Notes: generated by a model not told the origin, from the sequence alone. Counted from the stretch's first letter, positions 23,603 through 46,099 are shown. The stretch: DNA of 64,000 nucleotides from Anastrepha obliqua (GCF_027943255.1 NC_072892.1:122157792-122221791), one strand, 5' to 3'. Program-made: numbers and translations.

Positions 23603-24587
23603 TACCTGCTTTACCTTTTTTTTAAACGATATTGACTTTGAGTTGCAATAAGCTAAAAATATGGCTTATCAATCTACGACTGTATCGTCAATGCTTTGAT
23701 TGAGATGTGGCAGCGGATGCAGTGGAGAACTGTGTATGTGTTGGAGAGCGTTGGCGAAAAAAGTGAATGATGAATTACACATCTCCCCTGTTGATAGGTG
23801 TAAAAAGGGCGGGCCGCAATCGTACTAACTATTGTGGTGATAAGTTTGCTGGGGAGATGCATATCGTCGAGAATCCATTTCCGATTGAAAATTCATTTCT
23901 TTCACAAAACAGTTCCTTCCGTCGCAGCCATCCGGCGGCAACGTAGATACATGATGTGCAAAGTGATAAACAGAACATACTGGCTGGGAATGTTATGTCT
24001 TTTAGTCTATTTGGGAATTGTTGTTGTTTTTGTTGTTTCGCTTCGCTTCGACTATGCGTCGTTAGAGTTGTTGGGTTTGTTGACTGATGTTTGTTGCCAC
24101 TTCTAACCAAATGTTTTCTATTGTTTGCTATTTGGTGCAAGCAAGTTGGCTGCCGGCATAGGGGGCGCCGAAAGCAGTGAAACAAGATAAAACCATATAC
24201 ACCCTTACAATTTCAAAAAGCGTGAATGCCTATAAAAGTTCTGATTGACATATTCATACCCGAACGGAAGTTGCAATGACGGTGTTGTACACTGTACCCT
24301 GCTGTTTTGTATTTCTTCCACTTGACTAGATGATATTCGATGTGCTTAGTAAGGAACAGTATTACAAATATAACCACGTACAAGTACATTTTTACCCTAA
24401 CGTTGGATGCTCTTTTTTTGAGGTACGTTGAACCGCCGCACGGCACCACAGCCTACCTGCTGCGCGCTATAGGACTACGCAAAAGTTTACACCAACCTTT
24501 GCCTTAATTGAGTTGTACTTTGATATTCTTGTTTTGCATATTTCATTATGTAAATACAATTAAACATAATCTTAAGTTTCTTCCAGA
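23603..24587. other. no gene recognised; upstream of CASK
   Basis: A 90-codon frame at 23834-24106 has a hydrophobic stretch (YWLGMLCLLVYLGIVVVFVV) but no start context or homolog I recognise. It overlaps an opposed frame and is probably chance. Confidence 0.3.
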
Positions 24588-24984
24588 TGTGTTACACTTT
24601 TATCTGCATAAATTTTTAACTGGCATCAGCAACAGCGAAAATCAAAAAATAGCAACAAAAACTTTTCAAAGAAACTCAAATGCAAGCACAGTAGCCTAAA
24701 AATAGAATAGTAGTGGATAGAGCAACTAAAAAAGCGTGGTGGCGTACAAGCAGTTCATGTAGCAGGAAAAGTCGTCAAGTGGGTATTTAGGCAGTTCGTT
24801 GGAAAGTTTGAGGGACAGCGTGGCGTGTGTAGTAAGAGTGCGCTCATCAATATTCTGGCAAGGCGTGGAAATTGACTAGGAATTGGTGTTAAAAGAGTTG
24901 CCCAGTTCAGCAAAACTAGCGGCAGACACAAGCACACAAAGCAGTGGGAACGACAGCAATTCATCTATTTATCAATTATTAAAA
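24588..24984 (+). promoter_or_regulatory. CASK: probable CASK 5' UTR
   Basis: Non-repetitive sequence directly upstream of the CASK ATG. A pyrimidine-rich acceptor (taagtttcttccag) ends at about 24587. Stops in frame upstream of the ATG fit a UTR. The exact 5' end cannot be set from sequence alone. Confidence 0.4.
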
Positions 24985-34153
<9,169 letters not shown>

Positions 34154-34499
34154 GTATGTGTAGCATGTTCGATTTATTTAATAATCTAGTTTTAAAATAC
34201 CAGTTTATATAAAGGTGAATATGGCAAGAATCTGCTATTTCATAGCAACAAGCAAGAAAGTGCTAAACTCGGTCCGGGCCGTATTTTATATACCCGCAAA
34301 CATTTAAATAAAATCTAAATCTAAAATTTTAATAAATCTAATATAAAAACAATGAGAGTTATAGCTTGTAACATCAGCTGGACGGACGAAGACTTAGCCT
34401 TGATGTATAAAAAGTGGGTGCGAATTTTATTCGATCTCAATAATTATGAGGAACGCTCTTAGAGACAGATAATCGATACTTTCCTAGCACGGAAATACG

Positions 34500-34595
34500 G
34501 TGTACATGTACGACGAATGCTGCTGGAGTGATACTTCTTGGCCGGATATAAATCCGGGTCGTTCCGGTGAAATCGACTGTCGGGGCAACGGTGTA
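34500..34595 (-). repeat. CAA-tailed short repeat, copy 4
   Basis: TGTACATGTACGACGAATGC, TTGGCCGGATATAAATCCGG and TCGTTCCGGTGAAATCGACT. The GTT end is lost. Confidence 0.7.
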
Positions 34596-34859
34596 AAGAT
34601 GGGTCGAAGCTTTGCGGATGACAGGACTGGTGCGGGTAGTTTAAAATATCAACACTAATGTGCAGTTGTGCCATAGTCTTTCAAGCGTAGATCGATTCGA
34701 TAGAAATTTGTGGCAGGGAATGCCTTTGAAAAGTTGCTACTTCGAAGAGCACCTACATTTTGTCAGACAACCAGTGTAGTGTCACATTAAACATGGACAA
34801 AACTGATGTTACCTGTTATGTTCGACCGACAGTCGTAGATTTTTCTATCATTAAGCAGA

Positions 34860-35150
34860 AAGGACTGTAGTCAGCTGATTAGACTGATGATGACGGGTCA
34901 CTTTCTATGAGCAAAGCACATGGAAAAGGTAGGCATCTCAGACAGTGCACTCTGCCCAGTGTGTGGAGAGGAGGATGACACGGCGTACCACTTTCTGTGC
35001 GTCTGCCCGACTTTCGCTCGAATAAGGCTTGAGATCTTTGGCACTGATGTGTTAAGAAGTGACCGCCTTGGTTCTTTAGCACCACAAGATCTACTCTACT
35101 CAGATCTCATCGGAGATCGAGGGCAATACAATGGATTTCATGTTGGCTGA
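34860..35150 (+). pseudogene. LINE ORF2 C-terminal fragment
   Basis: MEKVGISDSALCPVCGEEDD then AYHFLCVCPTFARIRLEIFG: C-x2-C ... H-x4-C knuckle. The preceding LMMTGHFL and the following DRLGSLAPQDLL match the I-group LINE tail. One stop at 34908. It lies inside the CASK intron after exon 10. Confidence 0.75.
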
Positions 35151-36975
35151 GTGCTGTACTTACTGTTGTGACAAAAAAAAAACATATATTAACTCTGAGG
35201 AGTGCTTTCAATCACTTTCCTCAATATCCTAAGGGCAAGGAACAGAAATTCTGCCTAGCAAAATTAAGTGCTACATAGAAATTCCATTGGCCAGCACCCT
35301 TTTGCGAGCTTACCAAAGCCCATATAAAGGAAGTTGGCAACGACTGGGGGAAGACACAAAATTCAAAACGAAATCCATTGGTGATATGGAACAAAAAGCC
35401 TGAGTGCTCGAATTCGTTATAAGCCTAAAATTATAGGATCACGGTCAGGCAGAATATACCAAATTACAGGTCTATTGCCCAATAAAATCTAACTAATATT
35501 TACGTCGGTTCTAAAGGAGGTGGAGAGCAATACGTTTACCAAGTTTTTTTTATTAAGACTGAATCGAGGTGCATGGGTTGACCCAAAAGTGGCTATGACC
35601 CCACACATTTCTTAAATTTACCTCGCACCGTATTTCTCTTTTTAAGTTTTACCTGCAGAGGAATCACGTTTTGTGCCTTTTTATATGATAGGTGCGGTTA
35701 TTGACTGATTTCGCCCATTTAAACAAAACTAATCTGGATAGAGGGAAATATGTGCATCAAGTTTCATTTTTATATATACATTTTTGCTCCAGCTATCGTG
35801 CACTGTGACGGACAGACAGACATAGCTAAATCGACGCCTTTCATCATCCTGAACCTTTTGATATATGTATACACATACATACATATGTGTGTAGATATCT
35901 ATCTTGATTCATTTTTGCTGCTACAAACAACCGTTATGTGAAAAATATTATAAGTAGAATACCCTTGTGTTCAAGTGCGTCCGATGATTAAAATAAGGGT
36001 AGCAAATGCAAGTAAAAATCAAGTCAGACTGTTAATGTTATGTGCTACTATGCAATAACTGCGACACTTTTTGTCTATTTTAGAAAAAAAACGATAATTA
36101 GTAACTGAAATTGTTTTTCTGTACACCGCGGCAAATCAACCATAGAATAACAGTTTGTGATTTTAATATCAAAATAACCTGGGGATCTCGTATAATAATT
36201 GCACGGAACTAAACTATGGAAACTGATAGCCTCGAGCAATTGCTGTTATTTTTTCTGCTATTGCATATTCATGCGCTTAAAACACAAGATGATTTTGATT
36301 CTAAGCTTTCTAAAATTGTCTCACATTTATTTAATTGTTTTATAATTGCGCGAATTGAATTATTTAAAATTCTTCCTTAATTAAACTCTATACAATGGTT
36401 TTAGTAAACTTCGATAATACCCTTATTACAACACTTTCTTTTACACGCACACACACACACACACGAGAAAATAATATTTTGAGTGAGTGTTGAAGAAGAA
36501 AAACAACGTATGCTTTTAGGAAATATCTGGAAAATAATAAATTATTTCCATATTCCTGCTTAATAAATAAATGGAAGGAATGAATAAGAACACAGCTATG
36601 TCCCTGACAGCTGTATAAAATAAATAAATAAAAATTCAATAATGAAATAATAATGTAGTAATAATCAGATGTGGGCGTCGAAGATCTTATAGAATTTTTT
36701 ATTTTTATTTTTTAATATTTTGTATATTATTATGATCTATGTGATATGCAGTTACATTTGTCAATAAATAACGAAGTCGAAGTATATTTTTAAATATATT
36801 GTTTTTTATTTTTAAGTTCCACTAAAATCCACACGAAATAACTCGGTCTTTAGCAGCTCCATTTTAAAAACGAAAGTTAAGATTTTCGTATATGTGCATT
36901 CAAATACGTATTTATATTAAAGATTCATGTGATTTGTCAAATAGAACGATGATATTGGTGTTAATGTTATTTTTA
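35151..36975. other. no gene recognised
   Basis: AT-rich intronic sequence with ACATACAT (35866-35890) and (CA)n (36448-36464). No element could be supported. Confidence 0.4.
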
Positions 36976-38237
36976 CAAGGCGAAGTACAAAATAAACAAG
37001 ACTGGCGTCATAAAAATGTTTTTGATGGCGCCATCTTTTTAATGAGTTAGTGCGTTGGAAGTTACATCCCTGGGTGACTTCCATTGAAAGCTTGGTGACA
37101 TTCGGTTCAGTGGAAGGGAAGTTATTGCGTCTAAAGTGTCAGTATGTTTGTGTCTTCGGTACAAAAATAAGTTTCGATCAAAGAACTAATGTAAAATTTT
37201 GTTTTAAAGTCGGTAAAACGTTTACCGAAACATTTCAATTGATGAAAAAAGTTTATAGCGATGGTTGTCTATCTCCTGCCAAAGTTCCTGAGTGGTTTAC
37301 ACGTTTCAGAGATGGTTGTGAGGATTTAAATGACAATGAATCAGTAATCTCCGAATACTCCATGGGAATTGTTCATAAATTTATCAAAAATGAACCGAAA
37401 CCATCGTTGAAATTCATGGAATCGGAATTGTATATTCCAAAACATCGATTTATCGCATTTTAACGAAAGGTCTTTTCATTCCGCACAATTTAACTGAGGA
37501 CCAAAAATTGCTCAGACTTCAACATCCGAAAGACCTCATTTAAGAGGCGAGAAAAGATGAGAACTTCCTTTACAACTGTTAAATTGTAACTGGTGATGAA
37601 ACGTGGTGCTTCCAACATGAACCTGAAACTAAGCGTCAAAATGCCAAATGGAAGGCCCCAGACGAGCCACCACCCAAAGAAATCGCGTTTGGAGAAGTCA
37701 AAAATCAAGTCGATTCTAATTTGTTTTAACGATTCCAAGGAAATTGCTTACAAGGAGTTCGAGCTAATGGACCAAACCGTCATTGCAATTTTCTATCTTG
37801 GCGTTTTGAAGCGTTTGTTGTATCGCATTCGGAAGGAGGAAGTTGGCGCTTATTGCTTGATAATACACCATCTCATCGATCCACTCTTGTGACTGATTTT
37901 TTGACTAGAAATCGCATTTTAACCATCAATCACTCACCGTATTCGCCTGATATGGCTCCCTGTGACTTCTACCTATTCGGAAAATTGCATTTGGTCATGA
38001 AAGGAAAACGTTTTGCGTCCGTAGAGGCCATCCAAAAGGCTTGTACTGACATCCTGAAGGACATTCCGTATTCCGGTCAATAACCTAAAACACTCTTTCG
38101 AAAAGCTTTTAAATCGCTCAAAACAGTGTATCGAGGCCAGGGGGAACTATTTTGAATAAATAAACTCGAATTTATCAGAACAAAGCTCCTGTCGTTTCTA
38201 TTTTAGCTCAGTCTTGTTTGTTTTGGACTTCACCTCG
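36976..38237 (+). mobile_element. full-length mariner, degenerate
   Basis: TA-flanked, 1262 bp. TIRs: CAAGGCGAAGTACAAAATAA at the left and the complement of CGAGGTGAAGTCCAAAACAA at the right. Transposase in three frames: RTNVKFCFKVGKTFTETFQL, FIKNEPKPSLKFMESEL, TGDETW (first Asp, 37590), KKSRLEKSKIKSILICFNDS, FYLGVLKRLLYRIR, LLDNTPSHRS (second Asp), SPDMAPCDFYLF (third Asp). The spacing between the last two Asp residues is 34, so D,D34D. Frameshifts and small deletions inactivate it although all three Asp codons remain. Confidence 0.93.
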
Positions 38238-38342
38238 TATAGCAGCGGTGAAATTATATTTAAGTTCTAAGTACTAGCGGAAAGCATTTAAAGCCCTTTC
38301 CTCAAGTTAGGGAAAATCCTCAAGTACTTGCGTCTATGGAGG

Positions 38343-38490
38343 GACTGTTGTTGTTGTTGTTGTTCTTGTTGTAGCAGCATAAACATCCCTCATACATGCA
38401 CGGGGAATGCTGCTAGAGTGACAGTCCTTGGCCGGACATAAATCCGGGTCGTTCCGGTAACGTAGAACCGACTGTCGTTGGAACACCCTG
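38343..38490 (-). repeat. CAA-tailed short repeat, copy 5 (most complete)
   Basis: (GTT)n from 38347, TTGTAGCAGCATAAACATCC, then the hairpin pair CCTCATACATGCACGGGGAA, GGCCGGACATAAATCCGGGT and AACCGACTGTCGTTGGAACA. It shows the full layout of the family. Confidence 0.8.
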
Positions 38491-38859
38491 GAGAGGCAAA
38501 ATTGCTGCAATTAATACTATCAAGCTTCTCTTGGCTAAGAGTACTAATTGTTACTATAATGAGCTATTGTAGAGTAAAAAGTGATCTACACAGGGTCGAC
38601 AAAATGCCGCGAAAATTTCTGATCATATGCTTCTATCCGACGTGCATGCTAACGTGGCAGGTGAATTTTCCACATTTCTGTGGGCACCACTTGGTACCTG
38701 CAACTCGAAAAACGTGGTATATATAGATAAGTTCCCTAAAAAAAAGATCTGGTGAGCTCCACGGGTAAGATGACCAGATACTCAATAGTGGGCGGCCGCT
38801 TCTAACCTGAAGAACAGACGCCTTCTGCAGCCGTTCGCTTCGAGGCAGACGCTGCAAAC

Positions 38860-39000
38860 TTCGGGAAACCTTTTAATCGTATATGCCATTGGTGGGATAA
38901 ATCGTGAAATTCGCAGAAATGTACTGCAAAATTGGAGTGACAGAATGATCTACTGTAAACCTTGGAAATCATTTGGAAGAAACTGTATTCTATGTATAAC
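38860..39000 (+). pseudogene. possible mariner C-terminal scrap
   Basis: Reads GINREIRRNVLQNWSDRMIY, similar to the RVIENW-type C-terminus of the WFQQDGATCHT mariner lineage. No terminal repeat. Weak call. Confidence 0.35.
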
Positions 39001-40221
39001 ATAAGGGACGGCTAAGTATACAAATTCAATAAGAAATATTAAAGTTTCTCTTAGTTATAGTCAAATAAAATTTTGGACGCCAGATGAACTATCCCGTATT
39101 ATCCTTGGGAAGAGTATTTTAAATGAGAAAATCTTATATCTACATATAAATGAATTGTATAGTAGATGTCACCTGGAGAAAAGTATCATAAAAAATGTCA
39201 GATTTTATATACAAAGAAACACTCATTTATACCCAAAAATAAATAAAGAAAAACATAAACAAAAATATAAGAAAATTATAAAAAAAAAAAATAAATAAAT
39301 AAAAAATAAAAAAAAAAAAACCAAAATAAAAATCATTTTTACAAATGTACTAAAATGTAGAAAATATTTTTTTCGAGACTCATGCAACCAAATCACAAAT
39401 ATTCCCAGGGAGTTGTATTCTTCCGGTTTAATTTTTTCTCGAAGAAAAATATCCAAATTCTAAACTTCCGGATAAAAGAGTTTCCATCGATATATTGGCA
39501 TTAGGAAATTCAAACCTCGAAACAGCTGAATTCTGTATTTTTGACAGTTCTAAGTGGTGTGAATTGCGAGAAAATTTAAGTTGCTTCAAATTAAGTTGAA
39601 AAAAGGGCGAAAAAGTAAATAAAATCATTAAACAATGCATCGATTTCCGAATAGTAGCAGGGCAAGTTTTTTTTTATAAGCCACTGAAAGTTGGTCAATG
39701 TTCAATTCGTTCAGTAGATATATTATATGGGACATTCCCTAAGCCTTGCAAAACTCTTGCAAATTTTTGTCTTCCATGAGGAGGACACAATAACTCAGGC
39801 TGTGAGTTGTGGTTTGACAATGCCACTCTTCTTCTTCTTTTTGTTTGTTGTTATTCTTTTAACGTTGCAACTTTGTGACGTGCAATGTGAGAACTCTCGT
39901 ACTCTTGCATATTTTAGTATTCAGAGTATGCATTAGTAAAGAAACCCTCCATTAAGGTTTGTTGCACTGCAACTGAGAGAGGTTAAGTCTCTAACTTTTG
40001 ATTTAGCATTGATGCATGAACTACGCATGGCTTACTCGAAGTGAAGAGAAATATGGCTTTAAATAAGTTAAAGCATACTTTATTGAAAAGTGGACTTTCT
40101 TGTTTCAATATAATTTCAGTACACATTTATTATAACTGTAAATATGCATACTGGGTAGTCTAAAATGTTCGGTAATATATTTAATCAATGTGAAAACCTT
40201 TTTTTAATGCTTTAATGAACT
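39001..40221. other. no gene recognised
   Basis: AT-rich with an A-rich/T-rich run at 39270-39330. No supported feature. Confidence 0.35.
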
Positions 40222-40422
40222 TTATGAAATCAAATATGTGCCGTTTTGCGCAGTTTTTCGTAGAGTAGAGTTGATTACTTTTGGTTTCCCTTTAACAACA
40301 GTCAAAGGGATGCCGATAACCGAGTAGGAGGTTTGTGAGTCCAATTCTGTCCCCTTCCTGGCAAGCTCCTCAGCAATTTTATTTGCCTCTATGTTCATAT
40401 GTCTAGAATCCAGATCTGGCAA
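40222..40422 (-). pseudogene. LINE RNase H fragment
   Basis: MPDLDSRHMNIEANKIAEEL then ARKGTELDSQTSYSVIGIPL. This is the GH-x-NIEGNE-x-ADELARKG end of the RNase H domain of I-group LINEs, with the Gly-Asn changed to Ala-Asn and Ala-Asp to Ala-Glu. Orphan piece. Confidence 0.7.
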
Positions 40423-40767
40423 ATGTTACCTGCACACGCAATAGATTTAATTTCCGGCAAGATTCCAGCCTTCGAAAAAACTATAGCACCTCAACATAGA
40501 TCAGTTTGAACTTTTTTTTAGAATATTAATTAGTTTTGTATAAAGTAGAGCTCATTGTTTAACTAAAACCATATAATATAAAATTTGCAACTTCATACAA
40601 AAATTAAAAAGTTCCTCAAACCCTTCATCATCATTTCATGGTTTTCAATTAGAATTCCTTGAATTTTTGGTGTGCAGTTTATGGGTTATTAAATTTTAGT
40701 ACAATAAAGTGCAAATGTGACGTTGCTAAAAAACCGTTTGATTTTATATAATTTTTTTCTGGACGAT

Positions 40768-42421
40768 GCACACTGTGACTTTTTATCGTTTTAGGATGCC
40801 AAAATTAAAAAAAAAAAAGTTCTGCGAAAATGATTTTCTTTCGGTCTGTTGTGTAAAAATTACCAAATTTTACGACAGTGTACTCAAAATTTATCAAAAC
40901 AATAGTTTTAAGAAAGATAACCGTTTACAAACACAAGCCGGTGCGTCAATTGAATAATTTTTATTTATTATCCGAACATCGCTGTGAAGTTTGTCAAAAG
41001 ATATAATACGAATAAGTATCAATTTCATAAAATTGAGTATTTGCTAATTAAATTTCAACAATTTTGTACGTCAGGGGTAAGTAAGAGGATTATAAAGTTT
41101 TTACTATCGATACAAATCCGCTTAGTAAAATATCACTAAAACAGCCATAGCTTAATATTATTTTTGATATTTTACTGAGAAAAACTTATATTGGTCCATC
41201 GAGTTCCGTCCATTCTTTAACAGCGAAACGACCTTTAGGATTCTGTGTTTCAGATACTGGAATAAAATTTTGCTACAATTTGCTACCACAGCTTTAAAAG
41301 AAGTTTTCATGGCGATTCCTCGGAAAGAACTTTTTGAAATTTGGCTGACGAGCTCAAAAGAAACGCGTCGTGATGCGGTGTTAGAGAAAATTTTTGCGGT
41401 GATCGGAAGAGACGTGGATACTAAAAAGCTAGGAGAGCGCATAGCGGTTGGAACTAAGGACATGGTGTGTAAGAGGCGCCGAAAATAAGGAAAAACTGAA
41501 ACAGAGGAAGGAAAGCATTCAAAGCAGATTTAGAAACGAAACTGGGCTTTTAATTGATATGCCAAAACAGAAATCTGGCAATACAAATGACGGACACAGC
41601 ACGACGTTTTTTTAGTAATGCAGAAGTTACTGCAGACATTACAGGCATTAACTTATGTCTCTTAAAAAGCCTTTTCACCATATTGTCTTGGTTAGGGTGT
41701 GAATTTCAGATAAATGCTGAGGCCTTTGAGGTATACGTGAGAGACATGGTTCCTATTGGTCAGCTTTCCGAAGAAGCGCAAGAATCGAGAAATAAAGATG
41801 TCAAAAATTATCGCGAATGGTAAACAATGAAAAGTTCACAAACTCAAACCAATGAGGATTTATTGCACAGGCTTCTAATATCATCCGATCCCTACATTTG
41901 CAGCTTACGTAAGCCATCGAAAACCAAGCGCGGGACTTTGCCTCAAGATGTAATTGGAGGAAGTATTATGAATAATTGCTTTAGAATAAGTGTTTTGTGT
42001 TGTTTAATCTTTAGAAACTGTTTATTGGCTTACTTAAAATAAAGATTAGTGACATATTTATCATTGAAACAATTTGTGATTATCTCATTCATTGAGCAGT
42101 ATAATGTAGTATAAAAAGGTACCCAGGGGCTGAATGAAATCTTTTAAATATTAGTCATAAGTCTCTAAGCAAAAGTTAAGAAATCTAAACAATTTGTATT
42201 TAAATTGGCACTGGAAAATGCTTTTAAAATAGAAAATATAATTATGTGAAATTTTACCTTATATGTGGGCAAGGAGAAAAAGTGGGCGTATCACGCCCAT
42301 TTTTATTCTCAAATCAGATTTAGGTATCTGCAACCACACTGCAAAATTTGAAATGAATTGCTCCATTGGTTTGGCTGTTATTAATTTTGGCATCCTAAAA
42401 GTGAAAAAAGTCACACTGTGC
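40768..42421 (+). mobile_element. unclassified repeat with inverted 41-bp ends and a broken ORF
   Basis: The 41-bp stretch at 40768-40808 (TTTTAGGATGCCAAAATTAA at its inner end) recurs inverted at 42381-42421 with about five changes. Between them, plus-strand frames read IPRKELFEIWLTSSKETRRD (41296 on), then DTARRFFSNAEVTADITGIN, AEAFEVYVRDM, VPIGQLSEEAQESRNKDVKN and NEDLLHRLLISSDPYICSLR. The LSEEAQESRNKD block is one I associate with multi-copy unannotated insect proteins; I cannot name the function. Frames shift at about 41485 and 41825. Confidence 0.5.
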
Positions 42422-42995
42422 GATGTGCGCATTTTCTCCACATTGCAAATGCATGAAATTTTGTTTCATGTGGGCAAAATACACAACTCCAACAGGGGGA
42501 AAAATGATCCAAAATCAACGAGAATTTTCAGCCCCTTCAAACTTGCGCTGTATTGAGGTGAACTTTAATGGGCTGTAAAACTGAGTAGCCAATTTTTTTA
42601 GAATTTCTGTTTAAAATTCTTAAATTCTGTTTAAAAAGATTGAAATTTTGATTACAATTTTTCGATGTTTTATAAATCTTGTGGTGCAAAATTAAACATC
42701 CTATTAGTCTTTTTGGAATAACTTTTCTACTAAATAAAAAAAAATGATTTTGAGTGACTGAAATCTTTAGCTTGAACTTTACACGCTCCATTGCTTGTCT
42801 TTTTGTGTCAAATATGATGGATGTACGACGTCATCTGCAAATCTTTTAAATCTGTCACTTTGTTTGTTATAAGTACAATGAACTGCGTATTTATAATGTC
42901 ATAATTATTTATATGTCAAAGCGTTGAAGTGTCATAATTTTTTTTGCGGGCTGTATATAGTAAAGCTTTACTTTCTCCGTAAATGTTCGGGTTTG
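42422..42995. other. no gene recognised
   Basis: AT-rich intronic sequence. Confidence 0.3.
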
Positions 42996-43205
42996 GCAGC
43001 CAGACAATTAAGGTCACTGGGTGCTTCTTTCTTCGACAGCCTGGGCAGTGCTCGAACCTAAACCCCATCAAAACTCTCCATTACATCAACAGCTCTAGCT
43101 GGCTGTAGATATCTGCCCGTTGGGGTCTCATAATGGTATCAAAACGGCGCTTTAGTGGAGTGTCAATCTGGTACTTCAACCATTTCGCCTACCTACCTAT
43201 AGGGC
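42996..43205 (+). pseudogene. LINE 3' end fragment
   Basis: Homologous to 49695-49910: AATTAAGGTCACTGGGTGCT, then sequence for FFDSLGSAL and the shared ACATCAACAGCTCTAGCTGG and CTTCAACCATTTCGCCTACC blocks. It is the terminal part of ORF2 and the 3' UTR of an I-group LINE. Confidence 0.7.
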
Positions 43206-44630
43206 GAAGCCCTCTCCGCTTCCCACAGTTGTATGTCGGCTGACGTTGTCATGATGTAGCCCCACATTCTTTCTGTTAACCAAAGCTGCTATTTCTCTAT
43301 TCCTCAATAGAGAGAAGAATCATAAGCTTGGCAAGGGGTAAGGGTTTTTTTGTTTTGTTTTTTTGGTGGGTGAGGGTAGGGTTCAAAATGCCTTCGCACT
43401 TCCAACGACCGTCGTCTACTGCGTCATATGGTGTGACCACTAAAACAATCCCTCCTCTTCTTCAGAGGAGACTCCCTTCCCGGAACTATTTTCTGCATTA
43501 CTTCGGGAGGGCCGAGAACGACGACCATAAAATGGATCAAGGGGTTGCAGCTCGGAATGCATTTTTTGTTTCCAATTCCACACTGCATTGACGATCTTGC
43601 CACTAATGGTGCCGCTTCAACCATTTGTGAAGCTTCTGTTCGCTTCGGCCACGATGGCTTTGACACGTTAAAGTCATCGCATACCATTCATTTGTAGTCA
43701 CTCGATTTCGCTCTATTTCAGCAGAGTTTCTAATTGTTAAATTTTGCGTTCTTAATTCAAGTCATATATCGGCAATTTGTTATCGCACTTTTTACACTAC
43801 CCAATATAAAATCAAATCTGTATGTTTCCAAATTTGTTACTCCAAATTATTAGTTTACAAATAATTTGACTTCTTGTACTGGCTTTGAATTTTTAATGTA
43901 ACTGCTATTTGCATATGAAAGTATAGAAACCTATTGTACAGTTATGCACATATATATATAACAATTACAGTATATGTGTGCTTCCATTATTTGTACCACA
44001 CACACTTGCCACACATGTACGAAGTCATTTTACTCGAAGTCCTTTAATTTGGCAGCGACATACAAAAACCATTAATTTGCCCTCAACCGACTACCAGCTC
44101 CCTATCGCAGGAAGCCACAGATGTGTAGTAGATGTAGATCATGCCTATGCAGCGCCTCTAATGAAACGACCAAAACTCAGTGGCACAACACGGTGGTAGA
44201 GCTAATGTTGCACGTTCGGGTAATTCCTGCACAAATACTCAATACGCCAGCAGCATGTGGTGCTCGCATGCAACGCTGTGACTACATAGACATGTGTGTG
44301 TGTGTATATCTTTAAACTTTTAGTTAAAGTTGTTGGTAGTGCTGCAACTTCTATCAAGTTCGGCTGCCTTTTTGTGTACCTGTATTAGGCCGAGTCATCA
44401 CAATCGAAGACGGAAATTTTCGGATTTCGTACTATCATATTTGGAAATGATACCTATCTTCTTCCTTGGTCAAAATAAGGGGATACGTACGATAAGTACG
44501 TAAGCAAATTAAAATGTTAAAAATTAAAAATATTTTAAATTTACTGAAATGAAAAAGGTCGAGAAAAAATGTCGGAAAAAGTTGGAAATTTTGCAAAATT
44601 TTCTGAAAACGTTTTACAATTTCTTTATTA
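43206..44630. other. no gene recognised
   Basis: A GC-richer patch at 43330-43700 has frames on both strands without similarity. 43978-44310 has another open patch ending in a (TG)n run (44293-44304). Confidence 0.3.
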
Positions 44631-45818
44631 CTAGGTTGTTCAATAAGTTTTACGTTTCGATAAGAAAGAAAATGGTTCCAACGAGATTTCAATTTATAAA
44701 TTCCATCCATGAAGTATCTGGGAGGGCTGCAAAATACGCTTTCACAGCTGTTATGACCTCATAATTTGATGAAAAATGCTTAACGCGCATGCATGTTTTT
44801 AGGTCTGGAAATAGATGGAAGTCGCGAGGCGCCAAATCAAGCGTTGCTCCAAAAATTCGAACGTTAATTCATAGATTTTAGCAATTGTCAAAAACAAGAT
44901 TTTTTTCTTTTGCTAACTGGGTCTTTTTTTACGAATTTTTCAGCTTCAGCTGGTCTAAAATGTTACACTAATATGAGAATTCAAAATTTATTGTTCATCA
45001 GTTTTCAAATAATCCACAAACGAAATTCCTTTCGCATCCCAGACACCTGATGCTAACACTTTCTTGGCCGATTTCTGGACACGAACTTATTTTGGCGCCG
45101 AAGCACCAGGCTCACAGCACTCTTTAGCCTTTTTGGTTTGATTTGGTTTAATGGTGACAGACCCAAGTCCAATGCATAGTGATGAATCGATGCACAAAAT
45201 CCAGTGTTGCTAAGAAAATGGAAAGTCGCACTCGAATATGTTTTTGCTCCATTGTTAGCGAACCCGGCACCCATTGTGCGGACAGCTTTCTGAAACTCAA
45301 TACTTTAGTCAAAGTATTGTTTACACTGCCCAATGAGATGCCTGAGGCTCCTACTAAATCTCTTTCAGTCACTCGACGACTTTCCAATTCGATATCCTGT
45401 ATTTTTTCTACGATTTCTGGAGTTGGGTTGAATTTGGACGCCCTTGCCGTGGATCGTCTTCAAGACTAGTACGACCACGTTTACATTCAGTAACCCATCT
45501 TTCTGCTGTACTAATTGATGGCGAAAAGTCCGTATACACTTTCAGCATTCGTTCATAAATTTTCTTTGCTTTTAAACCTTCCAAAAGTAAAAAATTCAAT
45601 CACTGCTCGATACTTGATTGTTTCCATTGTCGAAAATACTGTGACACGTCGGTACTAAATGACTTGTAAACAAAGAATAAAGTGACAGATTGAAATGAAA
45701 CTTCACACATGTTCATTCCTATGAAGAGTGTACCAACACAACAAAAAGAAAATGAAGGCTGAAAGCAACACTTACCGCAACCTCTCTTTCGAAACGGAAA
45801 ACTCATTGAAAAACCTAG
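44631..45818 (-). mobile_element. full-length mariner, degenerate
   Basis: TA-flanked, 1188 bp. TIRs: CTAGGTTGTTCAATAAGTTT at the left and the complement of CTAGGTTTTTCAATGAGTTT at the right. Minus-strand transposase: LLEGLKAKKIYERMLKVYTD, ISTAERWVTECKRGRTSLED, RRVTERDLVGASGISLGSVN, VPGSLTMEQKHIRVRLS, then a catalytic half in fragments (HRFITMHWTWV with the first Asp-Glu changed to His-Trp; later VLASGVWDAKGI-type sequence). Frameshifted and inactive. Confidence 0.9.
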
Positions 45819-46099
45819 TAAAGTGTTTTCAGAGAACTACGCAACACTTTCGTCCCTAAATGAGAAATTCGCCTCTTTTAAAAATAACTATTTTCATTTA
45901 AATTAAAAGATCTGTAAACGCTTAATACCAAATTAACCGAAAGCGCATTTTTCCTATGGTAATTCTCAATTTCTCAATATACCTATATAATTCTCAAAGC
46001 GATAAATATTGAACAAAGTAAAAATAAAAAAAAAATAGTAAGTGGCCTTTTTTGACCTGGAAAAAATATAAAAAGTCGTTTTTTTTGAGCACCCTAATT
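45819..46099. other. no gene recognised
   Basis: Short AT-rich spacer between a mariner and a SINE. Confidence 0.3.

Noticed and set aside
23834..24106. 90-codon frame with a hydrophobic segment
   Set aside because: Overlaps a 118-codon reverse frame, has no homolog I know, and lies upstream of CASK where UTR or intron is expected.
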